Below are positions 16,769 through 25,659 of a DNA stretch of 32,951 bases, piece by piece. Source of the DNA: Limosilactobacillus kribbianus (GTDB taxonomy: Bacteria; Bacillota; Bacilli; Lactobacillales; Lactobacillaceae); the NCBI RefSeq assembly GCF_026413145.1, contig NZ_JAOVYZ010000021.1:1-32951 (forward strand), written 5' to 3'. Both the position numbers and the translations under genes were made by a program. Position 1 is the first letter of the stretch; every line of letters begins with the position of its first letter. The notes under the pieces were generated by a model. That model saw only the letters and a program-made list of their open reading frames with translations, did no database searches and was not told the DNA's origin.

Positions 16769-17935
16769 TTAATATCTCATCCCCGTGTACTTCTTGCTGA
16801 GGATGATCACCAGGACGGTGGCCAGGATGCCGTAGAGGGAACCGACGTAACCGAGGTCGCGCATTGGGACGAACTGGACGGCGGTCGAAGCGGTGAAGGA
16901 GCCCAGTGAGATGCCGATGTTGGCAAAAATCGAGTTCAACGACGAGGCCAGGTCAAGAGACTGGGGATAGTCTCTTTCGGCGATGTCCAGAAACATCAGC
17001 TGGGTCGAGGAACCGTAGCAGGAGAAGGCCACGCAGAGCAGGGCGACGACCAGGATCGCGATCCACTTGAAGCTCAGCAGGGGACCAAAGGCGAGGTAAA
17101 GGATAGTCATTGCGATGTAGATTCCGCTGAGCCGGTGGACCCCACCGCGATCAGCCAGGAAGCCGCCGAACTTGTTGCCGATAATGAAGAAGATCCCCAT
17201 CCCGAACAGCAGCCAGTTCAGCCAGGCGTTGCTAAAGCCCATCTCGTTGGTGATCAATGGCCGGATGTAGGTGTAGATCGAGTAGTCGGCCGCGCAGATC
17301 GCCACGATGAAGACCACTCCAAGAATCACCCGGCTGTCCTTGAGCAGGGCAAACTGCTTGCCCAGCGTACTCTTGAACTGGGGCGTATCCCGCGGTACCA
17401 GCCAGACCAGGCCGGCAAAGACGAAGATCGTTAAGACGGTAATCATCCAGAAACTGTCGTGCCAGGAGAAGGTCGTGCTGATGACCGTCCCGATCGGGAT
17501 CCCGATGACCGAGGCGATGCTAAAGCCAGCAAAGACCCAGGAGACCAGGCTGGCCCGCTTCTCCCGTGGGGCGACAAAACTAGCCATTACGAGGACGATC
17601 GAGATGATTGCTCCGGCCACCGTTGCCGTTAGGATCCGCGAGAGCAGGAGGGAGACGTAGTTTGTGGCCAGCGCCGACCAGGTGTTGCCGACAAAGAAGA
17701 CCACCATCAGCGTCAGCAGAACGTGGTGCCGTTTCCACCGGTTCGCCATTGAAGTAATGAGCGGGGTAAAGATGGCGTAGATCAAGGCAAAGACCGTTAC
17801 CAAAAGCCCCAGGGCAGACAAGGAGTCGTGGTACTCATGGGCAATGTCAGGGAGGACCCCGACAATCATGTACTCGTTACAGCCGAGCATGAAAGCAACG
17901 AAGACAAAGAGAATAGCTTGCAGGCGATATTTCAT
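16769..17935 (-). CDS. MFS transporter, DHA1 (drug:H+ antiporter) type
   Basis: Encodes 388 aa with 12 predicted membrane helices, the normal length for this group of exporters (AraJ/PbuE/chloramphenicol-efflux-like). The first helix carries FMLGCNEYMIVGVLPDIA, and the family motif C region appears as GFSIASVIGIPIGTVIS in helix 5. The loop after helix 2 reads ANRWKRHHV rather than the full GxLaDrxGrR. The substrate cannot be read; drugs, sugars or purines are all handled by relatives. I start it at the ATG at 17935, using GGTGAT as ribosome-binding site; a GTG at 17944 overlaps that site. It has its own transcript, ending at the shared terminator. Confidence 0.88.
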   Translation of the reverse strand: MKYRLQAILFVFVAFMLGCNEYMIVGVLPDIAHEYHDSLSALGLLVTVFALIYAIFTPLITSMANRWKRHHVLLTLMVVFFVGNTWSALATNYVSLLLSRILTATVAGAIISIVLVMASFVAPREKRASLVSWVFAGFSIASVIGIPIGTVISTTFSWHDSFWMITVLTIFVFAGLVWLVPRDTPQFKSTLGKQFALLKDSRVILGVVFIVAICAADYSIYTYIRPLITNEMGFSNAWLNWLLFGMGIFFIIGNKFGGFLADRGGVHRLSGIYIAMTILYLAFGPLLSFKWIAILVVALLCVAFSCYGSSTQLMFLDIAERDYPQSLDLASSLNSIFANIGISLGSFTASTAVQFVPMRDLGYVGSLYGILATVLVIILSKKYTGMRY

Positions 17936-18034
17936 GGTGATCACCGTCGACAGGCAGCGTGGCCGTCGAACTTCCTTTCTTTAAAAATTCAGACTCAATC
18001 TAGTGTATCCGAGAATGGGCAACAATTCTAGAGG

Positions 18035-18078
18035 AAAAGGCCAGGATCTTCAAAAAAATGATGATCCCGGCCTTTTAA
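18035..18078 (-). terminator. Terminator of the methyltransferase operon
   Basis: AAAAGGCCAGGATC (18035-18048) pairs with GATCCCGGCCTTTT (18063-18076) with one mismatch. It is 18 nt past the stop of the minus-strand methyltransferase gene and has a T tract on that strand. Confidence 0.85.
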
Positions 18079-18095
18079 TCTGTCCGTTATTTCAC

Positions 18096-18953
18096 TTATT
18101 TGGCGAGGTAAACCTGCTCGTCAATCAGGTCGAAGGAGTGCAGCTGAACGTTGACGCGCTTGAGGGCTTCATCCTGACTCAAGACGGCCTCTTGCCAGAA
18201 CTGCTTGGAATTGGTGGCCCCGTTTCTTTCGCCGATCACCAGCAGCTTGACGTCCGGGTAGTCCCGGCGCAGCAACTGGAGAACCTGCCAATCGGCGTCA
18301 CCCTTGTCGGGAGCCCAGGACATGATGACGTAATCCACCTGGGCGCCGTACTTCTTGATTGCGCTGATGGCATCGAGCTTTTCGATTGCGGTAACCGGAT
18401 GCTTGCCGGTCTCGTTCTCTTTGACCCAGTCCTGACTGTCGGTGGTGTAGATCTGCTGGGTCGGCCGATTGTTGCGGAGCCCCTTGGAGATGTAGCCGTT
18501 GCCGGCCATGATCTCCAGGACCGGTGCCCCGTTCAGGTAATCGGAGAGGGCATGGGCGAAGGGCGCGTTGACGTAGGACCACATTCCGTAAGTGTCCTCG
18601 AGGTAGTCGCGGAAGTTCCGCAGGGCGGCATCGAGCTTGGGCAACTCTTCGTTATATTTATTCCACAGGCGATCGCCACGGGGGTCACCTTGGGGATACT
18701 GCTGGTTGACCCGTTGGAAAATCGTGTCCTGAATATTGTCCGGCAGCAGCATCGTCGGCAGCGGCTGGGGCAGGAGGCCGGCTTTAAGCAGGCGGTCGCT
18801 CTCCAGGGCGTTGTTGATCAAGTAGGTGACCGGCGGAAAGTCGTTGAAGAGCTCCCGGTCCCGCGTCAATTCCGCAATGTAGGGTGACTGTTGGACCGTG
18901 CGGTGGGCCTTTTTGACCCGTTTCTTTAATTTTTTCAGTTGTTTTGGATTCAT
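18096..18953 (-). CDS. SAM-dependent methyltransferase-like protein
   Basis: Encodes 285 aa. A basic, helical N-terminus (KQLKKLKKRVKKAHR) precedes a central Rossmann domain. Its SAM-binding motif I reads VLEIMAGNGYISKGL (about residue 145), and YTTDSQDWV gives the acidic end of strand 2. DYVIMSWAPDKGD stands where the motif IV strand is expected, with a Ser-Trp-Ala-Pro in place of a canonical nucleic-acid DPPY/NPPY, so a DNA N6-methylase is unlikely. The substrate is unknown; small molecules or RNA are possible. It follows the XRE regulator gene by 10 nt on the same strand and shares its transcript. Confidence 0.8.
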   Translation of the reverse strand: MNPKQLKKLKKRVKKAHRTVQQSPYIAELTRDRELFNDFPPVTYLINNALESDRLLKAGLLPQPLPTMLLPDNIQDTIFQRVNQQYPQGDPRGDRLWNKYNEELPKLDAALRNFRDYLEDTYGMWSYVNAPFAHALSDYLNGAPVLEIMAGNGYISKGLRNNRPTQQIYTTDSQDWVKENETGKHPVTAIEKLDAISAIKKYGAQVDYVIMSWAPDKGDADWQVLQLLRRDYPDVKLLVIGERNGATNSKQFWQEAVLSQDEALKRVNVQLHSFDLIDEQVYLAK

Positions 18954-18963
18954 TGCGTCTTCC

Positions 18964-19377
18964 TTACTTGAGTTTAAGGTTCAATTGTTCCTGTTTGCCG
19001 TAGAACTTATCAGTGTCATGCCGGTTGTTGCGGCCCTTGAGGTAGCCGTCGATCAGCTGGAAAATCTCGTAGCGGTCATCGCTCGACAGGATCGTATTGT
19101 TAAAGGTCAGGTCCCGATCGGAGAAGAAAAGCTTGGCAAGATCGAAGTCGTTGCGATCGGTTTTCCCGGTCAGGTAGTCGAGACTCACGTTGAAAAATTC
19201 GGCAAGCTTGCGGGCCTCAATATAGGACGGGGTCCGGATGCCCCGCTCCCAGTTGCCAATCTGGGAGGCGGTGTTGGGTTTTTCCCCCGGCCCGAGATTT
19301 TCGTTGAGGTGTTCGGCAAGTTCTTTTAAGGTTATTTTCTGGCCCTTTCGTAAAGCGCGCAGTCTTTCTGGAAACAT
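18964..19377 (-). CDS. XRE-family transcriptional regulator
   Basis: Encodes 137 aa. The N-terminal helix-turn-helix (RLRALRKGQKITLKELAEHL ... ASQIGNWERGIRTPS, residues 5-50) ends in LAEFFNVSLDYLTGKTD, the usual Cro/CI-type closing helix. The C-terminal 65 residues are a small charged domain without a known fold. The ATG at 19377 has GGGAG upstream. TGATATAGT (minus strand, about 19392-19400) is an extended -10 box. Together with the methyltransferase it forms a two-gene operon, and autoregulation would be typical. Confidence 0.9.
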   Translation of the reverse strand: MFPERLRALRKGQKITLKELAEHLNENLGPGEKPNTASQIGNWERGIRTPSYIEARKLAEFFNVSLDYLTGKTDRNDFDLAKLFFSDRDLTFNNTILSSDDRYEIFQLIDGYLKGRNNRHDTDKFYGKQEQLNLKLK

Positions 19378-19511
19378 TCGCTCACTCCCTTACTATATCA
19401 TTCTTATTTTACCATTGCTCCGCCGCCATGGCAGGAAAAACAATATGCAAAACCACGGAAAGTGTGCTAAACTGTTTCCATTATCAAAAATATGACATGG
19501 GGTTAACTATT

Positions 19512-20477
19512 TTGAATACTGCAATTAAGAAGAAACGTCATCCGCTGCGCAACTGGCTGATTGGGATCATCACCGTTATCGTGGTGGCCATGCTGGCGGC
19601 GGGCGCCTACTTTTTCAACGTCGCAATGGTGCCGAGCCACAAGTCCTTCATCAATAATTCCAACCGGATCAGCCGGTCTGATCCGCTCTATGACCAGAAG
19701 ATGTGGTTTAAGCACGCCCACAAGCAGAACTGGACGATGGAGTCCGCCAGCGGGCATTATCGCTTGGTGGCGGACTACCTGCCGGCGGCCCACCAGACAA
19801 CCAAGAACGTCGTCATCCTTCACGGCTTCATGGGCAGGAAGGAAAAGATGGGCGAGTATGCGGCTATGCTTCACCAAATGGGCTATAACGTCTTAATGCC
19901 GGATGCCCGGGCCCACGGGCAGAGCCAGGGCAAGTACATCGGCTACGGCTGGCCGGAACGCTATGATGTCCGGAAGTGGACGAATAAGTTGATCCAACAC
20001 AACGGAACTAAGAGTCAGGTCGTTATCTTCGGGACCAGCATGGGCGGGGCCACCGCGATGATGACCAGTGGGCTTCACCTGCCGCACCAGGTCAAGGCGA
20101 TCGTCGAGGACTGCGGCTACACCAGCCTGAATGCGGAGCTCAACTACGAGGCGGGGAACCTCTATCACCTACCGAAGTTTATTCGCGGACCACTGATTGC
20201 CGTTTTGAGCGGGATCAATCGGACCAAGAACGGCTTCTTCACCAGTGAGGCCAGTTCGCTTAAAATGCTGCACCACAACCACTTGCCGATGCTTTTCATT
20301 CACGGTGGCGACGACCATTTCGTGCCGACGAAGATGGTTTACCAGAACTACGCAGCCACCCGCGGACCCAAGCAGCTCTGGATAGCGAAGGGCGCTAAGC
20401 ACGCGGCCTCCTATGCCCACTACCCGCACGAGTACCCAAAGAAGGTCGCTCAGTTTTTGAATCAGTACGTAAAATAA
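19512..20477 (+). CDS. Membrane-anchored alpha/beta hydrolase
   Basis: About 321 aa: a short basic N-terminus (IKKKRHPLRNW), one membrane helix (residues 15-38) and an extracellular alpha/beta-hydrolase domain. Visible elements are VVILHGFMG (oxyanion strand), MPDARAHGQS, the nucleophile elbow IFGTSMGGATAM (Ser near residue 180), the acid in FIHGGDDHFVP and the His in KGAKHAASYAH. This is the arrangement of the YqkD/BEM46-like serine hydrolases, whose substrate is uncertain; feruloyl or other ester hydrolysis is possible. Start choice: the TTG at 19512 follows GGGG by 9 nt, whereas the ATG at 19497 has no ribosome-binding site. An extended -10-like TGCTAAACT near 19464-19472 rules out the upstream start at 19428. 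Confidence 0.85.
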   Translation: MNTAIKKKRHPLRNWLIGIITVIVVAMLAAGAYFFNVAMVPSHKSFINNSNRISRSDPLYDQKMWFKHAHKQNWTMESASGHYRLVADYLPAAHQTTKNVVILHGFMGRKEKMGEYAAMLHQMGYNVLMPDARAHGQSQGKYIGYGWPERYDVRKWTNKLIQHNGTKSQVVIFGTSMGGATAMMTSGLHLPHQVKAIVEDCGYTSLNAELNYEAGNLYHLPKFIRGPLIAVLSGINRTKNGFFTSEASSLKMLHHNHLPMLFIHGGDDHFVPTKMVYQNYAATRGPKQLWIAKGAKHAASYAHYPHEYPKKVAQFLNQYVK

Positions 20478-20506
20478 AAAGTCGCGCTTGCGGGCGCGAC
20501 TTTTTT
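20477..20506. terminator. Bidirectional terminator
   Basis: GTCGCGC (20481-20487) and GCGCGAC (20494-20500) form a GC-rich stem flanked by A and T tracts, between the convergent hydrolase and antiporter genes. It overlaps the ends of both. Confidence 0.9.
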
Positions 20507-22490
20507 AGTCTAGCGACTGAACGTAGACAAGTTCGTCGGTTGAGATCTGTTCGTTGAGGGCGTTGGCCAGCTCCGGCTTCAGCTTGCCAGCGGCCTGGCG
20601 CTCCTGGACGTAGCTGTGTTCATACTGGAAGGCGTCGATGAAGAGGCTGTTGACGGTGTCGCCGTCAAGCTCCTGGCCCCGGGAGAAGAGTTCCCGCTGC
20701 TGGAGGTAGGCCCGGCGAACCAGGGCGACCTCATTGGCGTTTTCGGGAGTCTCGACGCTCTGCAGGTATTGGTTGACCTTCTTGCTGGTGATCTTAAGGA
20801 TTCGCTGGATTGACTGCCGGTTCTGCTTGGCGGCGGCCATTTGATCCTGGACGGCCTGCTTGAGTTGGGGATTCTGGTCGAAGTGGTGTTGGAGGTGCCT
20901 GCGCTGGAAGTGGCGCCACTTGATCCGGTGCCAAAGCAGACGGAAGTATTCCCAGAAGCCGTGCTGACTGTGGCGAAAGACCGCGTGGCTGATGAAACGG
21001 GCGTAGAAGTTGGCTTCCTGATCCGTGATCACCCCGTCCGCGTTGAGCTGGTCCACGGTGTCGAGCTCGACCTGGTGGGCTGCCGTCATGAGCTGTTGAT
21101 AACGCTGCTGGTCCAACTGATGGTAGAGATTAAGCTGAGTACTCAACTGGTCGATGACGACCGCCTTTTCCCGGTGGGCGGTGGAACGGTCATTGAGCTG
21201 GTTGATCGCGTACTGGACGGTTGCCGTCAACTGGTGATGAAATTCCTCCTCGGTAAAGCTCTTGGCCTTGGCCGGCAACAGGAGCGGGTAGGCCACGGCA
21301 CCGACAAGGATGCTGATGAGGATCACGATGGCGGCAATCAGGATGATCGAATTGCGGAAGACAAAGGCGTGATCGTTGATTGCAACCGGCAGTGAGAAGG
21401 CCAAAGAGAGGGTGATCGTTCCGTGAATACCGCCGATTGCCATCAGCAGACTGTCCTTGCTGAGGCTTTCCGGGGTGGAGCCAATCTGGACGAGCCGCCA
21501 GCGAACCCAGACGAAGCGCATTGCCGTCATGACCAGGTAGAGCAGGAGGGCGATGACGATCAGTTTGGTGAGACTGAGCAGGCTGGTCCGTCGTAGCACC
21601 TGGGGCAAAAGAACCCCGAGGAGGACGAAGACCAGGCCGTTTAAGGCGTCGCTGATGATCGTCCAGATGGTGGTGGTGGCGATCTGGACCTTGGTCGAGG
21701 TCAGGCGCAGGCGGTCGTAGAGAATGCTGTGGACGATTCCGGCGGCGACGACGGCCAGGATGCCGGAGAAGTGCAATTCTTCGGCCAGCCAGTAGACCAC
21801 CAGGGGCGTCATGACGTTGATCGGAATCACGATCGAGCCGATGTCGACGTGGTTGCGCATCAGCCCGGTCCGCAACTTGATCAGGATGGTGCCGAGAACG
21901 GCCCCGAAGATGATTCCGCCGAAAAAGACGTAGGCAAAGATCCATAACCCATGACTCAGCGAGAATTGGCCGGACTGGTAGGCGGTCAGGGCCAGGTCGA
22001 GGAGGACGATTCCGGAGGCGTCATTGAACAGTGACTCGTATTCAAGGGCGCCACTGACGTTTTCCGGCATGGTGACATTGGTAGTCAGTGATTTGACGGC
22101 CACCGCGTCGGTCGGGGTGATGATGGCAGCTAGGGTAAAGGCCAGGGCCAGCGGGAAGACCTTTGGCATGGCCAGATGCAAAAGACAGCCAGCAACAATG
22201 ACCGTGACCAGGGCGAGCATGATGGCGATTGAGAAGATGGCGCGGGTATTCTTCGAGAGATAGCGGAAGGACTGGTTCTGCCCGTCGTTGAACATTAATG
22301 GCGCGATCACTACCATCATGAACAATTCGGGGTGCATGGTGAAGTTGGTCGCTCTCGTGGGCAGGCTGGCCAACAAGATCCCGGCAACGATTTGGTAGAT
22401 CGCCAAGGGGATGCGCGGATAGATGAGGTGGACAACGTTGGCGGCGATCACCGCGGCCAGGAGTAGGATGGTGCCGAGTACTAATTCCAT
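20505..22490 (-). CDS. CPA1-family Na+/H+ antiporter with long cytosolic tail
   Basis: Encodes 661 aa. Residues 1-400 form the 12-helix exchanger domain, with the ion-site helices AAIITPTDAVAVKSL and YESLFNDASGIVLLD and the end motif IGGIHGTITLSLAFSLP. Residues 405-661 are a soluble, helix-rich tail full of Gln, His and charged residues, probably regulatory. The protein exchanges cytosolic Na+ (or K+) for protons and supports pH and salt homeostasis. The start ATG at 22490 has GGAGGGAG 10 nt upstream. It is intact, unlike the shorter paralog at 4173-5731, and may have replaced its role. Confidence 0.93.
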   Translation of the reverse strand: MELVLGTILLLAAVIAANVVHLIYPRIPLAIYQIVAGILLASLPTRATNFTMHPELFMMVVIAPLMFNDGQNQSFRYLSKNTRAIFSIAIMLALVTVIVAGCLLHLAMPKVFPLALAFTLAAIITPTDAVAVKSLTTNVTMPENVSGALEYESLFNDASGIVLLDLALTAYQSGQFSLSHGLWIFAYVFFGGIIFGAVLGTILIKLRTGLMRNHVDIGSIVIPINVMTPLVVYWLAEELHFSGILAVVAAGIVHSILYDRLRLTSTKVQIATTTIWTIISDALNGLVFVLLGVLLPQVLRRTSLLSLTKLIVIALLLYLVMTAMRFVWVRWRLVQIGSTPESLSKDSLLMAIGGIHGTITLSLAFSLPVAINDHAFVFRNSIILIAAIVILISILVGAVAYPLLLPAKAKSFTEEEFHHQLTATVQYAINQLNDRSTAHREKAVVIDQLSTQLNLYHQLDQQRYQQLMTAAHQVELDTVDQLNADGVITDQEANFYARFISHAVFRHSQHGFWEYFRLLWHRIKWRHFQRRHLQHHFDQNPQLKQAVQDQMAAAKQNRQSIQRILKITSKKVNQYLQSVETPENANEVALVRRAYLQQRELFSRGQELDGDTVNSLFIDAFQYEHSYVQERQAAGKLKPELANALNEQISTDELVYVQSLD

Positions 22491-22530
22491 GTCAATTTTT
22501 CTCCCTCCAAAATTTATTCATTCACTAGAA

Positions 22531-22560
22531 AAAGGCCGAGAAACACTTTCTCAGCCTTAT
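22531..22560 (-). terminator. Terminator of the yko/DUF4870 transcript
   Basis: AAGGCCGAGAAA (22532-22543) and TTTCTCAGCCTT (22547-22558) pair with one mismatch. On the minus strand the stem is followed by a T-rich run, immediately after the stop codon of the small membrane protein. Confidence 0.8.
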
Positions 22561-22563
22561 TTA

Positions 22564-22902
22564 TTATTCCCGTCCCAGCAGCATCTTGACCCCCATGGCG
22601 ATGTTGTAGATGAAAAGCAGGAGCGCGATCAGAAGGGCAAAGGTCAGCAGAATGCCAAAGACAGCCCCGGAATGGGCGAGGGTACTGCTGAACGAGGCGA
22701 TGCTCAAGACCAGAATCGCGAAAATCACGTAAAAAAGCGGGAAAATCTGTGACCAGAAGGCCTTGCGGGCGTTTTTGACGATGGATGGGTCGTCGCTGGC
22801 CCGGGCCACGATCCAAACGATCAGTGGAAAGATGACCGGCAGGAAGAGAATGCTAAGGTAGGACAGGGCATTCACGATCCGGTTGGTGGTATTGTTTTGC
22901 AT
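22564..22902 (-). CDS. Small DUF4870-like membrane protein
   Basis: Encodes 112 aa with three hydrophobic segments (about residues 12-34, 50-72 and 80-105). The stretch LPVIFPLIVWIVARASDDPSIVKNARKAFWSQI resembles DUF4870-type proteins, in which a charged loop carries an N-A-R-K-A-F/W pattern after the first helix. The function of the family is unknown. It has a GGGAGG ribosome-binding site and starts 39 nt after the ykoC stop on the same strand, so it may be the last gene of the riboswitch-controlled transcript. Confidence 0.75.
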   Translation of the reverse strand: MQNNTTNRIVNALSYLSILFLPVIFPLIVWIVARASDDPSIVKNARKAFWSQIFPLFYVIFAILVLSIASFSSTLAHSGAVFGILLTFALLIALLLFIYNIAMGVKMLLGRE

Positions 22903-22941
22903 GCTAATTTCCTCCCTTTTTCATATATTATGCCCGATCGG

Positions 22942-23595
22942 CTAAGGGAGGGCAACGATAATTACCTGCAGGAAGACCAAACCACCGCCGAAGAGCAGCC
23001 AGTCGCGCCTGGTAATGGCGATCGCTTGGGCGGCTGTCCGAGGCGCCCCTTCGCGAAAACCATGGCTCTCCATCGCCTGGGCGAGCGAGTCGGCCCACTG
23101 ACTGGCGGCCAGGATTGCCTTGAAGTAGAGGGTTGGTGACCACCAATGCAGGTTCACGCCCCGCATCTGTCCGGCGATTCGGATGATCTTGACTTCCTGG
23201 CGGATCTTTGGCAGCAGGTTAAGGGCGGCCAGGATCCCATAGGCGAACTTGCTTGGCAGGTGACAGTCCTGTTCCAGTGACCGGACGAGCAGGAGGGGCG
23301 TCGTCGTTAGGCTGACCGCCGACCCGGCCGTGACGTAGACGTAGATCCGAGTGACCAGGACCCAGGCAAAATAAACGTTGCGCTGGGGGCTGAAGAAGGC
23401 GATCGTTGCGAAGATCGCCAGGGCCGGGATGGCCGTGATCAGGAGCAGCATGACCAGGTGGCGGCCATTGACATGGTGGACAAGCAGGTAGATTAGGGCC
23501 AGGGCGATAATGACCACGTTGGTGTAAAGGTGGGTGGTGAAGGTCACCTCGAGGGCGATGATCACCGCGAGAAAGAGTTTCAAGCTGGGGTTCAT
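22942..23595 (-). CDS. ykoC: ECF transporter T component, HMP/thiamin-precursor uptake
   Basis: Encodes 217 aa of membrane protein, the energy-coupling (EcfT-like) subunit. After four or five hydrophobic segments there is the coupling region LPKIRQEVKIIRIAGQMRG, holding the Ala-Arg-Gly-type motif that grips the ATPases. A second such motif follows at AMESHGFREGAPR. It couples ATP hydrolysis by YkoD to substrate movement through YkoE. It begins 2 nt after the ykoD stop, which implies tight translational coupling. Confidence 0.9.
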   Translation of the reverse strand: MNPSLKLFLAVIIALEVTFTTHLYTNVVIIALALIYLLVHHVNGRHLVMLLLITAIPALAIFATIAFFSPQRNVYFAWVLVTRIYVYVTAGSAVSLTTTPLLLVRSLEQDCHLPSKFAYGILAALNLLPKIRQEVKIIRIAGQMRGVNLHWWSPTLYFKAILAASQWADSLAQAMESHGFREGAPRTAAQAIAITRRDWLLFGGGLVFLQVIIVALP

Positions 23596-23597
23596 GA

Positions 23598-24995
23598 TTA
23601 TTCACCTCCCAGGTAGGTCAGGCGCTGGTCGGCCAGGTGCAAGTGGTAGTCAACCAGACGATCGAGTCCAGCCAGTTGGTGGCTGATGATGACGATTGTC
23701 TGCGGCAGGGCCCGCTGGCAACGCTTGATCAGGTCAATCACAACCGCAAGCGATTTTCGATCAAGCCCGGCGAAGGGTTCGTCCAAGAGCAGGACGGGGT
23801 GGCCAATCATCAGCATTACTAGGAGCTGGAGCTTTTTGCGCTGGCCTCCGCTGAGGGAATAAACAACCCGGTTTTCCATTCCCGCCAGGCCAAAATCTTC
23901 CAGGATCGTTTGCAAGTGGTCATTGGTTAAGACTGGTTGTCGCTGGTGCTTGGCACTGAGGGTCAGCTCCTCAGCCACCGTGACGTTGAGAAACTGATCG
24001 TTGGCCTGCTGAAAGACCATTCCGACTTGCTGGTGATATTTCCCGGGTGATAATTTAGCAATATCGGTTTCCCGGTAGGAAATATTTCCCCGGTAAGGAA
24101 TCAGCCGGGTGAGCGCTTTGAAGAGGGTCGACTTGCCCACCCCGTTGGCCCCAGTCAGCAGGGTAATCTTGTTTTCGACGATCGGCAGGCTGGCGTCCTT
24201 AATCAGTCGACTATCTCCTCGCTCAATAGTCAAATCGTTTAGTTGCATAATTGCCGGCGTTGCGGAGTCAGGAATGGCCGTGTGCAACGGCGCCTGACTG
24301 GCGTTGTCGGCTTGGGCAATCAGGGCCCGTCCCTGGTCGGGGCTGAGCAATTGGACCTGGCGATCGCTAAAGCGGTAGACCCGCGGATCCAATCTGGAGT
24401 AGCCGTGACAGTCGTGGTCGGTGACGATCAGGGTGTGGCCGGAATGCTTTTGCCACTTGGTCAGCTGGGCGATCAAAAAACGGCGGTTGGCCTCGTCAAT
24501 GCTGGCGAAGGGTTCGTCCAGCAAGAGAATTTCCGGACGCATGACCAGAACCACGGCCAGGGCAACCCGTTGCTGCTGGCCACCGGACAGGGTCGCAATT
24601 TTGCGGTCGAGAAAATCCGTTACCTGGCAAAAGTCAGCCGCCTGCTGGATCCGCTCCGCCATCTTTTCTGCGGGGACCTGGCAGTTTTCAAGGGTGAATT
24701 CCATCTCGTGTTGGGGCGTGTCCATGGCAAACTGCATGGCCGGATCTTGAAAAAGCATTCCGATCCGGGGACGGTGGCCATTATCCGTGGGGACAACAAC
24801 CTGCCCACCAGTTACTTCGCCCCCATATTTCGGCAATAGGCCGGCGATGATGCGCAAGAGGGTCGACTTGCCGCAACCGGAGGGACCAACGACGAGCGCG
24901 CTCTGGCCCAGTGGGAATTCAACATCAACGTGATCAAGGATCGGCTGCTGGTGTTCGAAGCGAAAGGTCAGCCGGTCGGTTTGAATAGCGTCCAT
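23598..24995 (-). CDS. ykoD: Fused double ABC ATPase of the YkoEDC transporter
   Basis: Encodes 465 aa with two ABC domains in one chain. The first (residues 1-215) has VGPSGCGKSTL, the signature LSGGQQQRVALA and Walker B ILLLDEPFAS. The second (about 245-465) has LTGANGVGKSTLF, LSGGQRKKLQLL and VLLLDEPFAGLD. This fused A1-A2 layout is what defines YkoD, compared with separate EcfA1/EcfA2 proteins. All key residues are present in both halves. It sits between ykoE (4 nt upstream) and ykoC (2 nt downstream). Confidence 0.95.
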   Translation of the reverse strand: MDAIQTDRLTFRFEHQQPILDHVDVEFPLGQSALVVGPSGCGKSTLLRIIAGLLPKYGGEVTGGQVVVPTDNGHRPRIGMLFQDPAMQFAMDTPQHEMEFTLENCQVPAEKMAERIQQAADFCQVTDFLDRKIATLSGGQQQRVALAVVLVMRPEILLLDEPFASIDEANRRFLIAQLTKWQKHSGHTLIVTDHDCHGYSRLDPRVYRFSDRQVQLLSPDQGRALIAQADNASQAPLHTAIPDSATPAIMQLNDLTIERGDSRLIKDASLPIVENKITLLTGANGVGKSTLFKALTRLIPYRGNISYRETDIAKLSPGKYHQQVGMVFQQANDQFLNVTVAEELTLSAKHQRQPVLTNDHLQTILEDFGLAGMENRVVYSLSGGQRKKLQLLVMLMIGHPVLLLDEPFAGLDRKSLAVVIDLIKRCQRALPQTIVIISHQLAGLDRLVDYHLHLADQRLTYLGGE

Positions 24996-24999
24996 TGGC

Positions 25000-25560
25000 T
25001 CACTCCTTAATGACGTGGGCCCGGTTGAGCATGTTGATGATCAGCTTGTTGAGGACGCCGCTGAAGAAGAAGATCGACAGGAAACGCACGACAAACATTA
25101 CAATCAGCATGTGGCCGGCAAAGTGGCTGTAGCCGTTCCGGAACCAGTCCCAGCCGAATGTGATCAGGGTCGTCGAAAGGGAGACGGTCAGAACGGTCAA
25201 CCAGTTATAAAGCCTGTAGAGGGTGACGGTAAAGCCCAGTTCGGTAGCGACCCCTTGCACGGCCCCGGAGATTAGGTTGGAAGCCCCCCACTGGTCACCG
25301 AGAAACATTTCAACGGCCGCCCCGAGAAACTCGCCGAGAAAAGACGAGCCGGGCAGACGGAACATGAAGCCGGCGAGGGGACCGGCCATGCACCAGATCC
25401 CCATGGTGATGTCGTTGGCCATCGGGCCGTAGCCAATTGGCGTTAGCAACAGGGTCAGCCCGTTGTAGACGAAGCTGGCCGCGTAGTAGATGACCCCGAA
25501 GATGATCCCAATCAGGGCCAGCAGGATGATATCGCGTAAGTGAAAACTTCTTTTGTGCAT
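25000..25560 (-). CDS. ykoE: ECF transporter S component for hydroxymethylpyrimidine/thiamin precursor
   Basis: Encodes 186 aa of hydrophobic protein with about six membrane segments, starting HLRDIILLALIGIIFGVIYYA, as substrate-binding YkoE proteins do. The motif PGSSFLGEFLGAAVEMFLGDQWGA is strongly conserved in the family. YkoE supplies substrate specificity, believed to be 4-amino-5-hydroxymethyl-2-methylpyrimidine (HMP) or a related thiamin precursor. The TPP riboswitch directly upstream supports that assignment. It is the first gene of ykoEDC. Confidence 0.93.
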   Translation of the reverse strand: MHKRSFHLRDIILLALIGIIFGVIYYAASFVYNGLTLLLTPIGYGPMANDITMGIWCMAGPLAGFMFRLPGSSFLGEFLGAAVEMFLGDQWGASNLISGAVQGVATELGFTVTLYRLYNWLTVLTVSLSTTLITFGWDWFRNGYSHFAGHMLIVMFVVRFLSIFFFSGVLNKLIINMLNRAHVIKE

Positions 25561-25606
25561 CAGAAAGACTCCTTAAAGCGAGATTTAGATTAAGGCGGTC
25601 AACGGG

Positions 25607-25640
25607 TAAGAAAAAGCCCCACAATAACAATTGTGGGGCA
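25607..25640 (-). terminator. Attenuator terminator in the ykoE leader
   Basis: On the minus strand GCCCCACAA and TTGTGGGGC (25631-25639 and 25616-25624) form a perfect 9-bp stem followed by five T residues. It lies between the TPP riboswitch and the ykoE ribosome-binding site. It is most simply the terminator formed when TPP is bound. Confidence 0.88.
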
Positions 25641-25659
25641 GTATTATCTCTTATTATTT

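Noticed and set aside
21190-21945. 251-codon minus-strand frame inside the intact antiporter gene
   Set aside because: Same-strand out-of-frame shadow rich in Arg, His and Pro, inside a well-recognised gene.
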